NCBI GenBank assembly: GCA_944321685.1
Contig: CALUMH010000002.1
Span: 62,001 to 126,000 of the forward strand
Source of the DNA: an uncultured Muribaculaceae bacterium
Lineage (GTDB): Bacteria; Bacteroidota; Bacteroidia; Bacteroidales; Muribaculaceae
Reading direction: 5' to 3'
DNA: 64,000 nt
Part shown: one piece after another, positions 1 through 8,806 of the stretch
How the letters are laid out: each line of letters opens with the position of its first letter
Position numbering within the stretch: position 1 is the first letter of the stretch
Program-made: the position numbers and the translations under genes
The notes under the pieces: generated by a model
Told to the model about the DNA's origin: nothing
Database searches by the model: none
Seen by the model: only the letters and a program-made list of their open reading frames with translations

Positions 1-823
1 CGAATACGCCGAAGTCTTCCCCGAGGAAAAGCCGCTGCCCGTGGAGCGACAGCAGTATGTCTTCTTTGTTGCCCGACAATTCAACCAAATCATTTTTTAT
101 AAGCGAATGAGACCCGTCGAGCAGCGACTTGCGTTCGCTGAAACGCACGCCATAGGCTTCGTATATATCTTTTAATGTATCGGTCAAGTCGCTGCGGCCA
201 TTGCCGTCACACATGAAAAAGTCGTTACACACTTCATAGAACAGTGCACGGGCAGGCAATTCATGCACGATGGCCTTCAATTCTTTAACCAACGGCATAT
301 CCCGGTTGTCGCGTTCCAGCGACTCTACTTGCTGGAAAAGTGCCTCGGCTGTGATGTCACTGTCTTGCACCATCGAATCGACCAATTTACAAAAGTCGTA
401 TTTGTCAAACTTCTTTTCAAGAATACGAGCCTGCCGCGACTCTGGCTTCTTATTTTCAAGTATGCAGCCTATAACATAATTGGTGACCATGAAATTCTGG
501 CGGCCTATGCGACATTCGCTTAAATCGGTTTGTACCACAAGGTCTTTTTTCAGCAATGATTTCAACGATGGAACATATTCCATGATTTCAAGTTGCGGAC
601 AACCGAAATAGTGCGCTATATCATCAAGATCGCTGCTGCGGCCGGCACAACTGCGGTCGAAAAGTGCCGTGAATATTATTGCTTCGCCCTTGTCTCCAAG
701 TCCCAAAGTACGCATTATCCCTTCAAGGAACGCCGTTACTTCCTTGCCGCCAAGCCGTTGCAACTTGCTGTCGCGCAGTTTCGAGGCCGCAGCCTTGATG
801 TATTGTATCGAAGTCTTTTCCAT
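1..823 (-). CDS. Probable AAA+ ATPase, N-terminal part (cut by window edge)
   Basis: Open frame read from ATG at 821-823 to the window edge, giving the first 274 residues (begins MEKTSIQYIKAAASKLRDSK). The visible part is soluble and helical, without signal peptide or membrane segment, and has a winged-helix-like look (a stretch around residues 45-95 followed by charged helices). No Walker motif is reached before the edge. From memory, Bacteroidales have a family of large AAA+ ATPases with an N-terminal region of this kind that ends in a motif like LFLGEDF, which is seen here near residue 268; that is the only basis for the call. It lies 76 bp downstream of the AddA-like gene on the same strand and has its own TAACTTTG element, so it may be transcribed both ways. 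It does not look like AddB. Confidence 0.4.
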   Translation of the reverse strand, partial: MEKTSIQYIKAAASKLRDSKLQRLGGKEVTAFLEGIMRTLGLGDKGEAIIFTALFDRSCAGRSSDLDDIAHYFGCPQLEIMEYVPSLKSLLKKDLVVQTDLSECRIGRQNFMVTNYVIGCILENKKPESRQARILEKKFDKYDFCKLVDSMVQDSDITAEALFQQVESLERDNRDMPLVKELKAIVHELPARALFYEVCNDFFMCDGNGRSDLTDTLKDIYEAYGVRFSERKSLLDGSHSLIKNDLVELSGNKEDILLSLHGQRLFLGEDFGVF

Positions 824-843
824 ATCGCCTGTGATTTATGCCA

Positions 844-851
844 CAAAGTTA
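844..851 (-). promoter_or_regulatory. -7 promoter element for the left-edge gene
   Basis: Minus-strand TAACTTTG fits the Bacteroidota TAnnTTTG consensus and lies about 20 bp upstream of the ATG at 823. No good TTTG is seen at the expected -33 distance, so support is the -7 box and its position only. Confidence 0.35.
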
Positions 852-899
852 CACACCTGTTATGCCAAATCTCAGCACACCTTTACGGAAAATCCCTCG

Positions 900-3800
900 C
901 TATTCCACTTTTTCTATCACCCCTTCGAGTGGGTACCATATACGCCCCGACACCCGTGGCATACCGGCCTCGGCCACAAGTTCCATGTATTTCTTCACTT
1001 GCTGTCGGTAGCTTGGCAGGTGCTTGTCGCCAAATTTGAAATCCACCACTATGGTTTCTCCGTCGGGGGTGATTACCACACGGTCGGGCCTGTAATGCTT
1101 GCCTTCTGCCGAGATGGTACGCTCTTTATATACTTTGTTGCCGCGAGCAAACCATCGTCGCACTTCATCGTTTTGTACCAATATGCGGCGAATAATACTG
1201 CTGATTTCGTTGTACCGTTCGGGCAGCACTATGCAGCGCACTCGGCAATACTTGAGGCAACGTTCCACTTCACTCTCGTTGTGTATCATGCCCAAAATCT
1301 TGTGTAAAAGCACCCCACGCTCCTGTTGAACGGTGTAAAACACCTCCGGCAAGTCGAAATGGGCAAGGTCGTGGCGGTTTTCCACAAAATAAGGCAACAT
1401 TGAAGTAATCTTGGGCAATTCGGCAGCATCGCGATCATTGTTTGCAATTTCACCTGCCGTGTATCCGGTTTCGGTTGCAGTTACGCCTAAGGCCACATCA
1501 CGCCCATGCTTGTCATTCAGTTCGTCAACCCTTTCAGGAAGGCAACTGTCGGAACCAAAGTCACACAGGCATTCGCTAAGCAAAAGTGAGCCGAGCGTTT
1601 CGGCAGGTTTCTCGGGTCGTTCGGTGAATATATGCAATTCATCCACGGCTCGTGTGAAAGCCACATAAGTTTTATTAAGGGCATCGATTACGCTTTCTTT
1701 TACTCTTTCGTTATAGGCCGAGGCAAGTCGTGAAGTGTCAAGTTGCCGGTAATATTTTACAGGAACTATGGGTGGTACTGCGGCATCATTGTCAAACAGT
1801 CCGGTACGCAACACTTCATCGCGTGAAAACCACACGGTGCCGTCGGGCTTGCACATTTCCCAGTTGGCAAACGGAATTATCACGCAAGGGAATTCAAGGC
1901 CTTTCGACTTGTGAATGGTCATTACATTTATGGCATCCACTCCGGCCGGTGAGGTTATCGACAACTTGTCGCAAGTGCGGTCCCACCAATCGACAAATGA
2001 ACGTATGCTCGGGTTTCCGCGTGAGCTGAAATCAATCACATAATCCTGTAATGCAGCAATGAACGGATTTTCGTGTTCGCGTGCTTCCTTTGAAACTGCC
2101 TTTTCGATTATACGTTCCACTACCGATACAAGATTGTGACACTGGCTGTTGCGTGGTACAAACTCATCGATCTCGCCAAGCATGTCAGCTTTGCTCACCG
2201 GTGAAGTCACCGCCAATTCCATTGCCTGCTCGGGGGTATGGCCTTGGTTGAGGTATTTCTCATATTGGCGCAATAAGCGGTGTATCTTTTCTTCCAGCTC
2301 TTGCCGGTCGGTCTTCAACCCGTCGCGCAATTCCATCGCCACGCCAAGGTAACGCAAATGGCTTATGATAAGCCGCACGGTAGGGCTGTTTTTCAGTAAT
2401 AGCGAATCACTTGAAATCACCTTGAAATTACGGACGGCAGTCTCCTCAAGGTTGTATTCGAGCAACCGTTTTATTACAGCGGCTCCTTCGGTGTTGGTAT
2501 TCACAAGTATTGCGATGTCGCTTTGCCTGTATCCGCGGTCAAGAATTGCCGACAGTTCCGATGGTAATCGTTCAAGAACCTTGTCGGTAAATTTCAATTC
2601 CCCGGTTTCTGCATTCTCGTCGGTATCACTGTTGCAATTACGCTTCTTCTCGGGAGGATTAAGAATTTCAACCCTCACATACCCTTTTACCTTACGCTGT
2701 TTGTCGTTGGGCATCTGTACCACGTTGCCATACACGTCGGCCACGTCCATGCGTATGGCTGCCAATGTAAAGAATGTATTGTTGAATTTCACTATGTCGG
2801 GTGCGCTGCGCCAATTGACATTCTTGGAACCGTCAACCATTGCCCTGCTGCCAAACTGCTCTTTTACGCGGTATTGCAACAGCGACGGATCGCTGTTGCG
2901 GAAACGATATATGCACTGCTTCTCGTCGCCTATTATAAGGTTGTCATTGCCCGATGAAAGGCTGTTGCTCAACAATGGCTTGAAGTTTTGCCATTGCAAT
3001 GCCGACGTGTCTTGGAATTCATCGACGAGAAAATTGTTAATCCACACACCTATGCGTTCGTATATGAAAGGTGTATCTTCTTCACTAATCACCTCATTAA
3101 GCAACTCATTGGTATCGGAAAGCAATATCAGGTTGTTGTCTTTTCTGAACCGACCCACGCTGCCGCTTATGCCGCTAAGCAACCCGAGCGTATATATGTG
3201 CCGGCTCATATTGTTAAGTAATAGAAAATCGGCATAGAGTGAGGCTATTTTCTCCATTTCGGGCGCGATGTTTCTTATGATGCTGTTACGCAAGGCTTCG
3301 TTTTTAGCCATCTTATTCAACACCTTTTCGGGCTGTTCCATATATTTGAAAAGGTTGTCGGTTTTTTCGTTGTTTATGGCATCTGCATTTTTTGCAAGTC
3401 GGCACAACATTGCAGCAGTTCCATTGGTTTTCATGAAATCGGTGGCCCCGTTGTCGTCAATAATTTGTAACACGTTGCGTGCCGCGACGTTTATCAGGCT
3501 GCGGCATTTCTCTGCCATATTTCCCACAGCAACTTGAAATTTGCCCACATTACCGCCGTTGCTTTCGGCAAAATACTCGGCCATTTGCCTGCTCGCTTTA
3601 CGATATTGTTCGGTATTGATGACTGCGGCAAATTTAAACAAGTCGCCACCACCTTGCTGCGGTGAAATTGATGAAAATATATTCCACCCCGAGCCTTCGT
3701 TGATTTTTTCGGTTACGTATTTCTTCAGCCACCCCACTACAGGGTTGCCGGCCAGTGAATCGTTGCGGCGCAATCGTGACAGGAAGTCGCGGATGCCCAC

Positions 3801-4265
3801 CTGCATGGCATATTTTTCGTTAAGTTCTATATTGTAGTCATATGGTACATCTATTTCTCCGGCAAATGTGCGAAGTATTATTTGGAAAAAAGAGTCGATG
3901 GTGCTTACATTGAAATTGGTGTAGTCAAACAGCAATTCGCCCAATGCACGTCCGGCTGCATGGCGTATTTTCTTTTCTTCTGTTGCAAAACGTTCGCAAA
4001 GGGTGGCAAGGTAGGGGCTTCGCCCCCCATCACGGCAGCCTGCCAACACGGCAAGTTCCTTGATGATGCGTTCTTTCATCTCCTCGGTGGCCTTGTTGGT
4101 AAATGTCACGGCAAGTATGTGGCGGTGATATTCCCGTCCATCCACATCGGCAAGCCGGTAAGTTCCACTTTCTTTGTCTTTCTCCCCCAGCAACAGGGTG
4201 ATATATTCCAGCGCAAGTGTATAGGTTTTACCCGAACCGGCCGAGGCTTTGATTATTTTCAACAT
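900..4265 (-). CDS. addA: AddA-like UvrD-family helicase/nuclease
   Basis: 1121 residues. Likely the helicase-nuclease subunit of an AddAB/RecBCD-type enzyme that processes double-strand DNA ends for recombination in the cytoplasm. Visible superfamily-1 motifs: Walker A ASAGSGKT (7-14), AVTFTNKATEEMKERI (about 52-67), Walker B VDEFQDT (414-420), GDEKQCIYRFR (446-456), NWRSAPDIV, TIHKSKGLEFP and VAFTRAVDELH. The C-terminus carries a RecB-type PD-(D/E)XK nuclease: GVLLHKIL, then RPDRVV, VVDFKFG (D1075, K1077) and YRQQVKKY, so the nuclease looks intact. The start lies 9 bp after the yciH-like gene, indicating one operon. An AddB partner is not adjacent, although it often is in related genomes; it may be encoded elsewhere. 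Confidence 0.87.
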   Translation of the reverse strand: MLKIIKASAGSGKTYTLALEYITLLLGEKDKESGTYRLADVDGREYHRHILAVTFTNKATEEMKERIIKELAVLAGCRDGGRSPYLATLCERFATEEKKIRHAAGRALGELLFDYTNFNVSTIDSFFQIILRTFAGEIDVPYDYNIELNEKYAMQVGIRDFLSRLRRNDSLAGNPVVGWLKKYVTEKINEGSGWNIFSSISPQQGGGDLFKFAAVINTEQYRKASRQMAEYFAESNGGNVGKFQVAVGNMAEKCRSLINVAARNVLQIIDDNGATDFMKTNGTAAMLCRLAKNADAINNEKTDNLFKYMEQPEKVLNKMAKNEALRNSIIRNIAPEMEKIASLYADFLLLNNMSRHIYTLGLLSGISGSVGRFRKDNNLILLSDTNELLNEVISEEDTPFIYERIGVWINNFLVDEFQDTSALQWQNFKPLLSNSLSSGNDNLIIGDEKQCIYRFRNSDPSLLQYRVKEQFGSRAMVDGSKNVNWRSAPDIVKFNNTFFTLAAIRMDVADVYGNVVQMPNDKQRKVKGYVRVEILNPPEKKRNCNSDTDENAETGELKFTDKVLERLPSELSAILDRGYRQSDIAILVNTNTEGAAVIKRLLEYNLEETAVRNFKVISSDSLLLKNSPTVRLIISHLRYLGVAMELRDGLKTDRQELEEKIHRLLRQYEKYLNQGHTPEQAMELAVTSPVSKADMLGEIDEFVPRNSQCHNLVSVVERIIEKAVSKEAREHENPFIAALQDYVIDFSSRGNPSIRSFVDWWDRTCDKLSITSPAGVDAINVMTIHKSKGLEFPCVIIPFANWEMCKPDGTVWFSRDEVLRTGLFDNDAAVPPIVPVKYYRQLDTSRLASAYNERVKESVIDALNKTYVAFTRAVDELHIFTERPEKPAETLGSLLLSECLCDFGSDSCLPERVDELNDKHGRDVALGVTATETGYTAGEIANNDRDAAELPKITSMLPYFVENRHDLAHFDLPEVFYTVQQERGVLLHKILGMIHNESEVERCLKYCRVRCIVLPERYNEISSIIRRILVQNDEVRRWFARGNKVYKERTISAEGKHYRPDRVVITPDGETIVVDFKFGDKHLPSYRQQVKKYMELVAEAGMPRVSGRIWYPLEGVIEKVE

Positions 4266-4274
4266 ATATTTGCG

Positions 4275-4619
4275 TCAAATTATTCTTGCCTTGTAACCGC
4301 GTTCACGCAACAGGTCGTACACACGTTGCCGCATATCGCCTTGTATCAATATCTCGCCTCCGCGTGCCGAACCTCCCACTCCGCATTGTAATTTCAGTTC
4401 CTTGGCAAGGGCCTTTACAGCTTCGTCGCTTCCGTCAAATCCTACAATCAATGTTACTTTCTTTCCATTCCGGTTGCGCTTGTCGAGCATCACATCAAGC
4501 CGTCCGGTGGCAGCACGTTCTTCATTTGTCGCAGCTTTTTCTTCAGGTTTGTCCATGCTCACTTCAGTGGGGTCAATACCGAATGCCGCTCCTAATTTAT
4601 CTTTCCAATCGATATCCAT
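4275..4619 (-). CDS. yciH: SUI1/YciH-family translation initiation factor-like protein
   Basis: 114 residues starting at MDIDWKDKLG. A start 15 codons upstream (4664) is possible, but family N-termini begin near the chosen ATG. The C-terminal SUI1/eIF1 fold is clear: KKVTLIVGFDGS, then LKLQCGVGGSARGGEILIQG and a terminal helix RQRVYDLLRERGYKARII. Bacterial homologues of eIF1 are thought to influence initiation fidelity; the exact role is not settled. A linker of about 40 residues rich in Glu and Ala precedes the domain. It is the first gene of a likely operon with the AddA-like gene, 9 bp away. A TATCTTTG element at 4662-4669 sits about 45 bp upstream of the start. Confidence 0.85.
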   Translation of the reverse strand: MDIDWKDKLGAAFGIDPTEVSMDKPEEKAATNEERAATGRLDVMLDKRNRNGKKVTLIVGFDGSDEAVKALAKELKLQCGVGGSARGGEILIQGDMRQRVYDLLRERGYKARII

Positions 4620-4661
4620 ATTACATATTTTAAAGGACGTCATCTGTAACGCCGTGTTCGA

Positions 4662-4669
4662 CAAAGATA
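4662..4669 (-). promoter_or_regulatory. -7 promoter element upstream of yciH-addA
   Basis: Minus-strand TATCTTTG matches TAnnTTTG and would start a short leader before the ATG at 4619. No clear -33 TTTG at 19-21 bp. Confidence 0.45.
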
Positions 4670-4777
4670 CGACAAAAGAGAGATATTGCCATATCTTTCC
4701 GAAGCAAAACCCCGATGGAAGAACTGTCTGTTGCCTGTTTTTATTTTATTCATGTTTCATGATTGTAATCATGGATA

Positions 4778-4816
4778 TAAAAATCAACCGCATCGGCATC
4801 TGCCGGTGCGGTTGAT
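4778..4816 (-). terminator. Intrinsic terminator after glyS-FKBP
   Basis: Near-perfect hairpin 4783-4816: outer arms ATCAACCGCA / TGCGGTTGAT and inner arms CGGCA / TGCCG. On the minus strand it is followed by a T-rich run (TTTTTAT), 20 bp after the stop of the FKBP gene. The T tract is on the minus side only. Confidence 0.85.
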
Positions 4817-4837
4817 GGGGTATTATTTCCAATAAAT

Positions 4838-5404
4838 TTAGAAATTGGTTTCGTAGAAAGGAACACCCACGAGTTTCATGTTGAAAACAAGGGTCGAGTA
4901 GGGGAGGATTACTCCCGAACTGCCGGCGTTGTAGCCCGACTGGTAGGGGATAATCACTTCGCAAGAATCTCCTACGTGCATATCGGTGAGGGCTATCACC
5001 CAGCCTGTGATTATGTCTTCCAACTTGGTGCGGTAAACACTGTCGGCGGGTGAGGTTTTCAAGTATGACGAGTCGAAAGGTGTGCCGTCGTACAACTGAC
5101 CTTTGTAAATGACATCTACCGTTGATGTGTAATGCGGGCTCAGGTTGCCACGTGTTAAGGTGGTGTCATTGTAGTAATGCATCAGCACATACGAGTAATA
5201 ATCCCATGGGGCGCGTACCGTTTGGTAATACGGATCGCCGTTTTCGTCGGTGCGTTGGGTCATCTCGGTAAGCCACGCTTCGTTGGTTTCTCTCCATGCG
5301 GCATATTCCTCCCATGTGTTTATCTCATCATCGTTGTTAAGGCACGATGTGAGCATGGGAATTGATAGCAGCATGGCTGTGAACAGTAGGGCAAATTTTC
5401 TCAT
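4838..5404 (-). CDS. FKBP-type peptidyl-prolyl isomerase, lipoprotein
   Basis: 188 residues. A lipoprotein signal peptide (MRKFALLFTAMLLSIPMLTSC, lipobox LTSC, Cys21) places it on the envelope. The C-terminal half is an FKBP domain: VDVIYKGQLYDGTPFDSSY (about 96-114), the turn ITGWVIALTDMHVGDSCEVIIP and the final strand TLVFNMKLVGV. These enzymes catalyse proline cis-trans isomerisation and help proteins fold outside the inner membrane. An N-terminal acidic, aromatic segment (30-80) of unknown role precedes the domain. It starts 15 bp after the glycyl-tRNA synthetase stop and ends just before a strong terminator, so the two form an operon. Some loop residues of the catalytic pocket deviate from the classical FKBP, so activity is inferred. 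Confidence 0.87.
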   Translation of the reverse strand: MRKFALLFTAMLLSIPMLTSCLNNDDEINTWEEYAAWRETNEAWLTEMTQRTDENGDPYYQTVRAPWDYYSYVLMHYYNDTTLTRGNLSPHYTSTVDVIYKGQLYDGTPFDSSYLKTSPADSVYRTKLEDIITGWVIALTDMHVGDSCEVIIPYQSGYNAGSSGVILPYSTLVFNMKLVGVPFYETNF

Positions 5405-5419
5405 TAGTTATATGTGTTT

Positions 5420-6964
5420 TTAAGCAAGCGATTTGAGCAGCTTATTGAGACTTACTTCGTCGTCGATTATGTCGTGTAGGCGGTCGATTGCCACGCGCTC
5501 TTGTTGCATGGAATCGCGATGGCGTATGGTGACTGTGCCGTCTTCGAGTGTCTGGTGATCGACGGTGATGCAGAAAGGCGTGCCAATTGCATCCTGGCGA
5601 CGGTAACGTTTGCCGATGGAATCTTTTTCATCGTAGTGGCAGGCGTAGTCAAATTTGAGCATATCCATGATTTCGCGAGCCTTTTCGGGAAGTCCGTCTT
5701 TACGCACGAGCGGCATTACGGCGGCCTTTACCGGGGCGAGTTGCTTGGGCAGGTGCAATACAACTCGTGTTTCGCCATTTTCGAGTTGTTCTTCCTCGTA
5801 AGACGAGCAGAGAACCGACAAGAACATACGATCGACACCAATCGAAGTTTCGATGACGTAAGGTACGTATGATTGGTTGAGTTCTGGGTCGAAGTATTGC
5901 ATTTTCTTGCCCGAGAATTTCTCGTGTTGGCTAAGGTCGAAGTTGGTGCGCGAGTGTATTCCTTCTACCTCTTTGAAACCGAAAGGCATTTCAAATTCGA
6001 TATCGGTTGCGGCATTGGCATAGTGTGCCAGTTTGTCATGGTCGTGGAAGCGGTATTTGTTATCGCCCATGCCCAATGCTTTGTGCCACTTCATGCGGGT
6101 TTCTTTCCAACGTTTGAACCATTCGAGCTCTTCGCCCGGGCGCACGAAGAATTGCATTTCCATCTGCTCGAATTCACGCATACGGAAGATGAATTGGCGC
6201 GCTACAATTTCATTGCGGAACGCTTTGCCAATTTGTGCAATGCCAAACGGGATGCGCATACGTCCTGTTTTTTGCACATTCAGGAAGTTTACAAATATGC
6301 CTTGTGCCGTTTCGGGACGCAGGTAAACGGTCATTGCACCATCGGCGGTACTGCCCATTTCGGTGCGGAACATAAGATTGAATTGGCGCACATCGGTCCA
6401 GTTTTTTGTTCCTGAAATCGGGTCAACTATTTCGTAGTCGAGAATTATTTGCTTGAGTTCGGCAAGGTCGTTGGCATTCATTGCCTTTTGGTAGCGTTCG
6501 TGTAATTCGTCACGTTCCTTTTGGTGTTGCAATACACGGGGATTGGTCGAACGGAAGAGGTCGGCATCGAAACTTTCTCCGAATTTCTTGGCGGCTTTTG
6601 CCACTTCTTTTTCTATCTTGTCGTCGAATTTGGCAATCTCGTCTTCGATAAGCACGTCGGCACGGTAACGTTTTTTCGAGTCGCGGTTGTCGATAAGAGG
6701 GTCGTTGAATGCGTCAACGTGTCCCGATGCTTTCCAAATTGTCGGGTGCATGAAGATTGCCGAGTCGATGCCCACGATGTTTTCGTGCAGCAACGTCATG
6801 GCTTCCCACCAGTAGCGTTTGATGTTGTTTTTCAGCTCTACACCCATTTGGCCGTAGTCATACACGGCGGCCAAACCGTCGTAGATTTCGCTCGATTGGA
6901 ATACAAAGCCATATTCTTTGGCATGAGAAACGATTTTCTTGAAAATATCTTCTTGTTTTGCCAT
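5420..6964 (-). CDS. glyS: Glycyl-tRNA synthetase (dimeric type)
   Basis: 514 residues from MAKQEDIFKK; an in-frame start at 7081 adds 39 residues that are not family-like. Charges tRNA-Gly with glycine in the cytoplasm. Class II signatures are visible: GIFVNFLNVQKTGRMRIPFG with the preceding RPETAQ, then QIGKAFRNEI, FRMREFEQMEMQFF (motif 2 region) and GVDRMFLSVL (motif 3). A C-terminal anticodon-binding domain begins near LPKQLAPVKAAVMPL. The length matches the single-subunit alpha-2 enzyme. It is first in an operon with the FKBP gene. Possible weak promoter TTACTTTG at 7048-7055, about 85 bp upstream. Confidence 0.97.
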   Translation of the reverse strand: MAKQEDIFKKIVSHAKEYGFVFQSSEIYDGLAAVYDYGQMGVELKNNIKRYWWEAMTLLHENIVGIDSAIFMHPTIWKASGHVDAFNDPLIDNRDSKKRYRADVLIEDEIAKFDDKIEKEVAKAAKKFGESFDADLFRSTNPRVLQHQKERDELHERYQKAMNANDLAELKQIILDYEIVDPISGTKNWTDVRQFNLMFRTEMGSTADGAMTVYLRPETAQGIFVNFLNVQKTGRMRIPFGIAQIGKAFRNEIVARQFIFRMREFEQMEMQFFVRPGEELEWFKRWKETRMKWHKALGMGDNKYRFHDHDKLAHYANAATDIEFEMPFGFKEVEGIHSRTNFDLSQHEKFSGKKMQYFDPELNQSYVPYVIETSIGVDRMFLSVLCSSYEEEQLENGETRVVLHLPKQLAPVKAAVMPLVRKDGLPEKAREIMDMLKFDYACHYDEKDSIGKRYRRQDAIGTPFCITVDHQTLEDGTVTIRHRDSMQQERVAIDRLHDIIDDEVSLNKLLKSLA

Positions 6965-7148
6965 TGTTGTATAGGTTGAATAATCAGAAAAATGAGAAGA
7001 ACGTTTATGTTCCCTCTTGCAAAAAACAATTATTTGAATTTGGAGTGCAAAGTAAGTGAATTTTTTCGATTTAATCGGCATTTCGATTGTAAATTTGCTG
7101 CAAGATAGATTATTGCGATGTTTTTTAGGACAAATCGTGGTTGGGTGA

Positions 7149-7180
7149 TTTGTGATTGCGCTTGGTTTATGTTATTTTTG
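7149..7180 (+). promoter_or_regulatory. Strong promoter for the DUF1703-type gene and possibly arg genes
   Basis: TTTG at 7149-7152, 20 bp spacer, then TATTTTTG at 7173-7180. This is a near-ideal Bacteroidota promoter, 21 bp before the ATG at 7202. Confidence 0.75.
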
Positions 7181-7201
7181 TAATACAAAAAATACGGTAA
7201 C

Positions 7202-8794
7202 ATGAAATATCCGATAGGCATACAGAGTTTCGAGCAAATAATAGGCGATGGTTATGTGTATGTTGACAAAACTGCGCTGATATATGATTTGGTAACGAAG
7301 GGAAAGATATATTTCCTGAGTCGCCCTCGGCGTTTTGGGAAGAGCCTTCTTGTGTCCACGTTGAAGAACTATTTCCTCGGGCGCAAGGAACTGTTCCGCG
7401 GTCTTGCCATTGATTCTCTTGAAACCGAGTGGCGGGAATATCCGGTATTTCATTTCGATTTCAACGGAGAAGATTTTACCGTTCCGGGTGTGCTGGAGGC
7501 AAAAATCGATGAGTCGATAGTTTCATGGGAAAAGGAATATGGGAGAAAGGTTGAAGCCAAGAGCTTGGGTTCCCGTTTCGCCTACGTTCTGCAACGGGCG
7601 CATGAGTGCAGCGGCAGGCGTTGTGTTGTGCTCATAGACGAATATGACAAACCGATACTCGATGTTCTTGACACCGACATAAAGGAGATTGTAGCCGGGC
7701 AGGAGCGTATGCTCGAAGACCGGAACCGAGAGATATTGAAGGGATTTTATTCTGTGTTCAAGGCTGCAGACAGCGACTTGCAGTTTGTGTTGCTTACGGG
7801 AGTTACCAAGTTTTCCCAAGTCAGCGTTTTCAGCGGCTTCAACCAGCCTGCCGACATCAGCATGGACCCCCGTTACGAGGCTTTGTGCGGCATCACACAG
7901 GAAGAACTGGAGCATTATTTTTCGGAGCCGATAGGTGAGATGGCATTACGCCAACGCATCACCGTCGAAGAAATGAGGGAGGTATTGAAACGCCAATACG
8001 ACGGTTACCACTTCAGTGAAAACATGACCGATGTTTACAACCCGTTCAGTTTGTTGAATGCCTTTGCCTCGCTTGTGATACGTGATTACTGGTTCAGCAG
8101 CGGTACGCCGTCTTACCTGATAAGGTTGTTGTCGCATACCGACGAGAACCTTGACGAACTGACCGGGCGATATTACGACCCACGGGAATTCATAGATTAC
8201 AAGGCTACGGTAGAGAAGCCGTTGCCGATGATTTACCAAAGCGGTTATCTTACCATCAAGGACTACAAGCCACGGCGCAGGACATTCCTGCTTGATTTTC
8301 CCAACAATGAGGTGAAGAATGGGTTTGTGTCGCTTGTAGCGTCGGATTATTTCAAGCCGCGAACTGAGAGCGTTGACAGTTGGATACAAGACCTGTTGGA
8401 CGCACTCGAAGGTGGAGAAGTGGAGCAAATGCGCAAGCTGTTCACCTCTTTTTTGTCTGATATTCCATACACGATGCGTCGCAAGGAGAACGAGCGCGAG
8501 CGGGAAAGGTATTTCCATTACACGTTCTACCTGATATTCCGTTTGGTGAGCGTTTACACGGTTTACAGCGAGAAGCAGCAGAGCGAGGGTCGGGTTGACT
8601 GCATAGTTGAGACTCCTGATTATGTTTATATCTTTGAATTCAAACTCGACGGCACAGCAGACGAGGCATTGCAACAGATAGAGGAGAAAGGTTATGCCCG
8701 ACCGTATGAGGTCGACAGCCGCAAGCTCTACAAGGTGGGAGCCGTATTCTCCTCGCAAACCGGTACCATAAGTGACTGGAAAGTAAAAGAATAA
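7202..8794 (+). CDS. DUF1703-type AAA-ATPase-like / PD-(D/E)XK nuclease family protein
   Basis: 530 residues. N-terminal AAA-ATPase-like region: VDKTALIYDLV, a P-loop variant SRPRRFGKSLL (about 39-49) and Walker B VVLIDEYDKPILD (about 142-154). The C-terminus has a PD-(D/E)XK nuclease-like motif, GRVDCIVETPDYVYIFEFKL, followed by a helix with Gln (ALQQIEEKGYA). The family is abundant and often multi-copy in Bacteroidales; its function is not established, and links to mobile elements or DNA processing are inference. It lies 12 bp before argG on the same strand behind a strong promoter, so read-through could drive arginine genes, but it has no metabolic link to them. Likely accessory insertion at the head of the arg operon. 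Confidence 0.85.
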   Translation: MKYPIGIQSFEQIIGDGYVYVDKTALIYDLVTKGKIYFLSRPRRFGKSLLVSTLKNYFLGRKELFRGLAIDSLETEWREYPVFHFDFNGEDFTVPGVLEAKIDESIVSWEKEYGRKVEAKSLGSRFAYVLQRAHECSGRRCVVLIDEYDKPILDVLDTDIKEIVAGQERMLEDRNREILKGFYSVFKAADSDLQFVLLTGVTKFSQVSVFSGFNQPADISMDPRYEALCGITQEELEHYFSEPIGEMALRQRITVEEMREVLKRQYDGYHFSENMTDVYNPFSLLNAFASLVIRDYWFSSGTPSYLIRLLSHTDENLDELTGRYYDPREFIDYKATVEKPLPMIYQSGYLTIKDYKPRRRTFLLDFPNNEVKNGFVSLVASDYFKPRTESVDSWIQDLLDALEGGEVEQMRKLFTSFLSDIPYTMRRKENERERERYFHYTFYLIFRLVSVYTVYSEKQQSEGRVDCIVETPDYVYIFEFKLDGTADEALQQIEEKGYARPYEVDSRKLYKVGAVFSSQTGTISDWKVKE

Positions 8795-8806
8795 AAATTT
8801 AAAATT

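Noticed and set aside
2365..3237. 290-codon plus-strand frame inside the AddA-like gene
   Set aside because: Opposite strand to helicase motifs; low-complexity Ser/Leu composition typical of a shadow frame.
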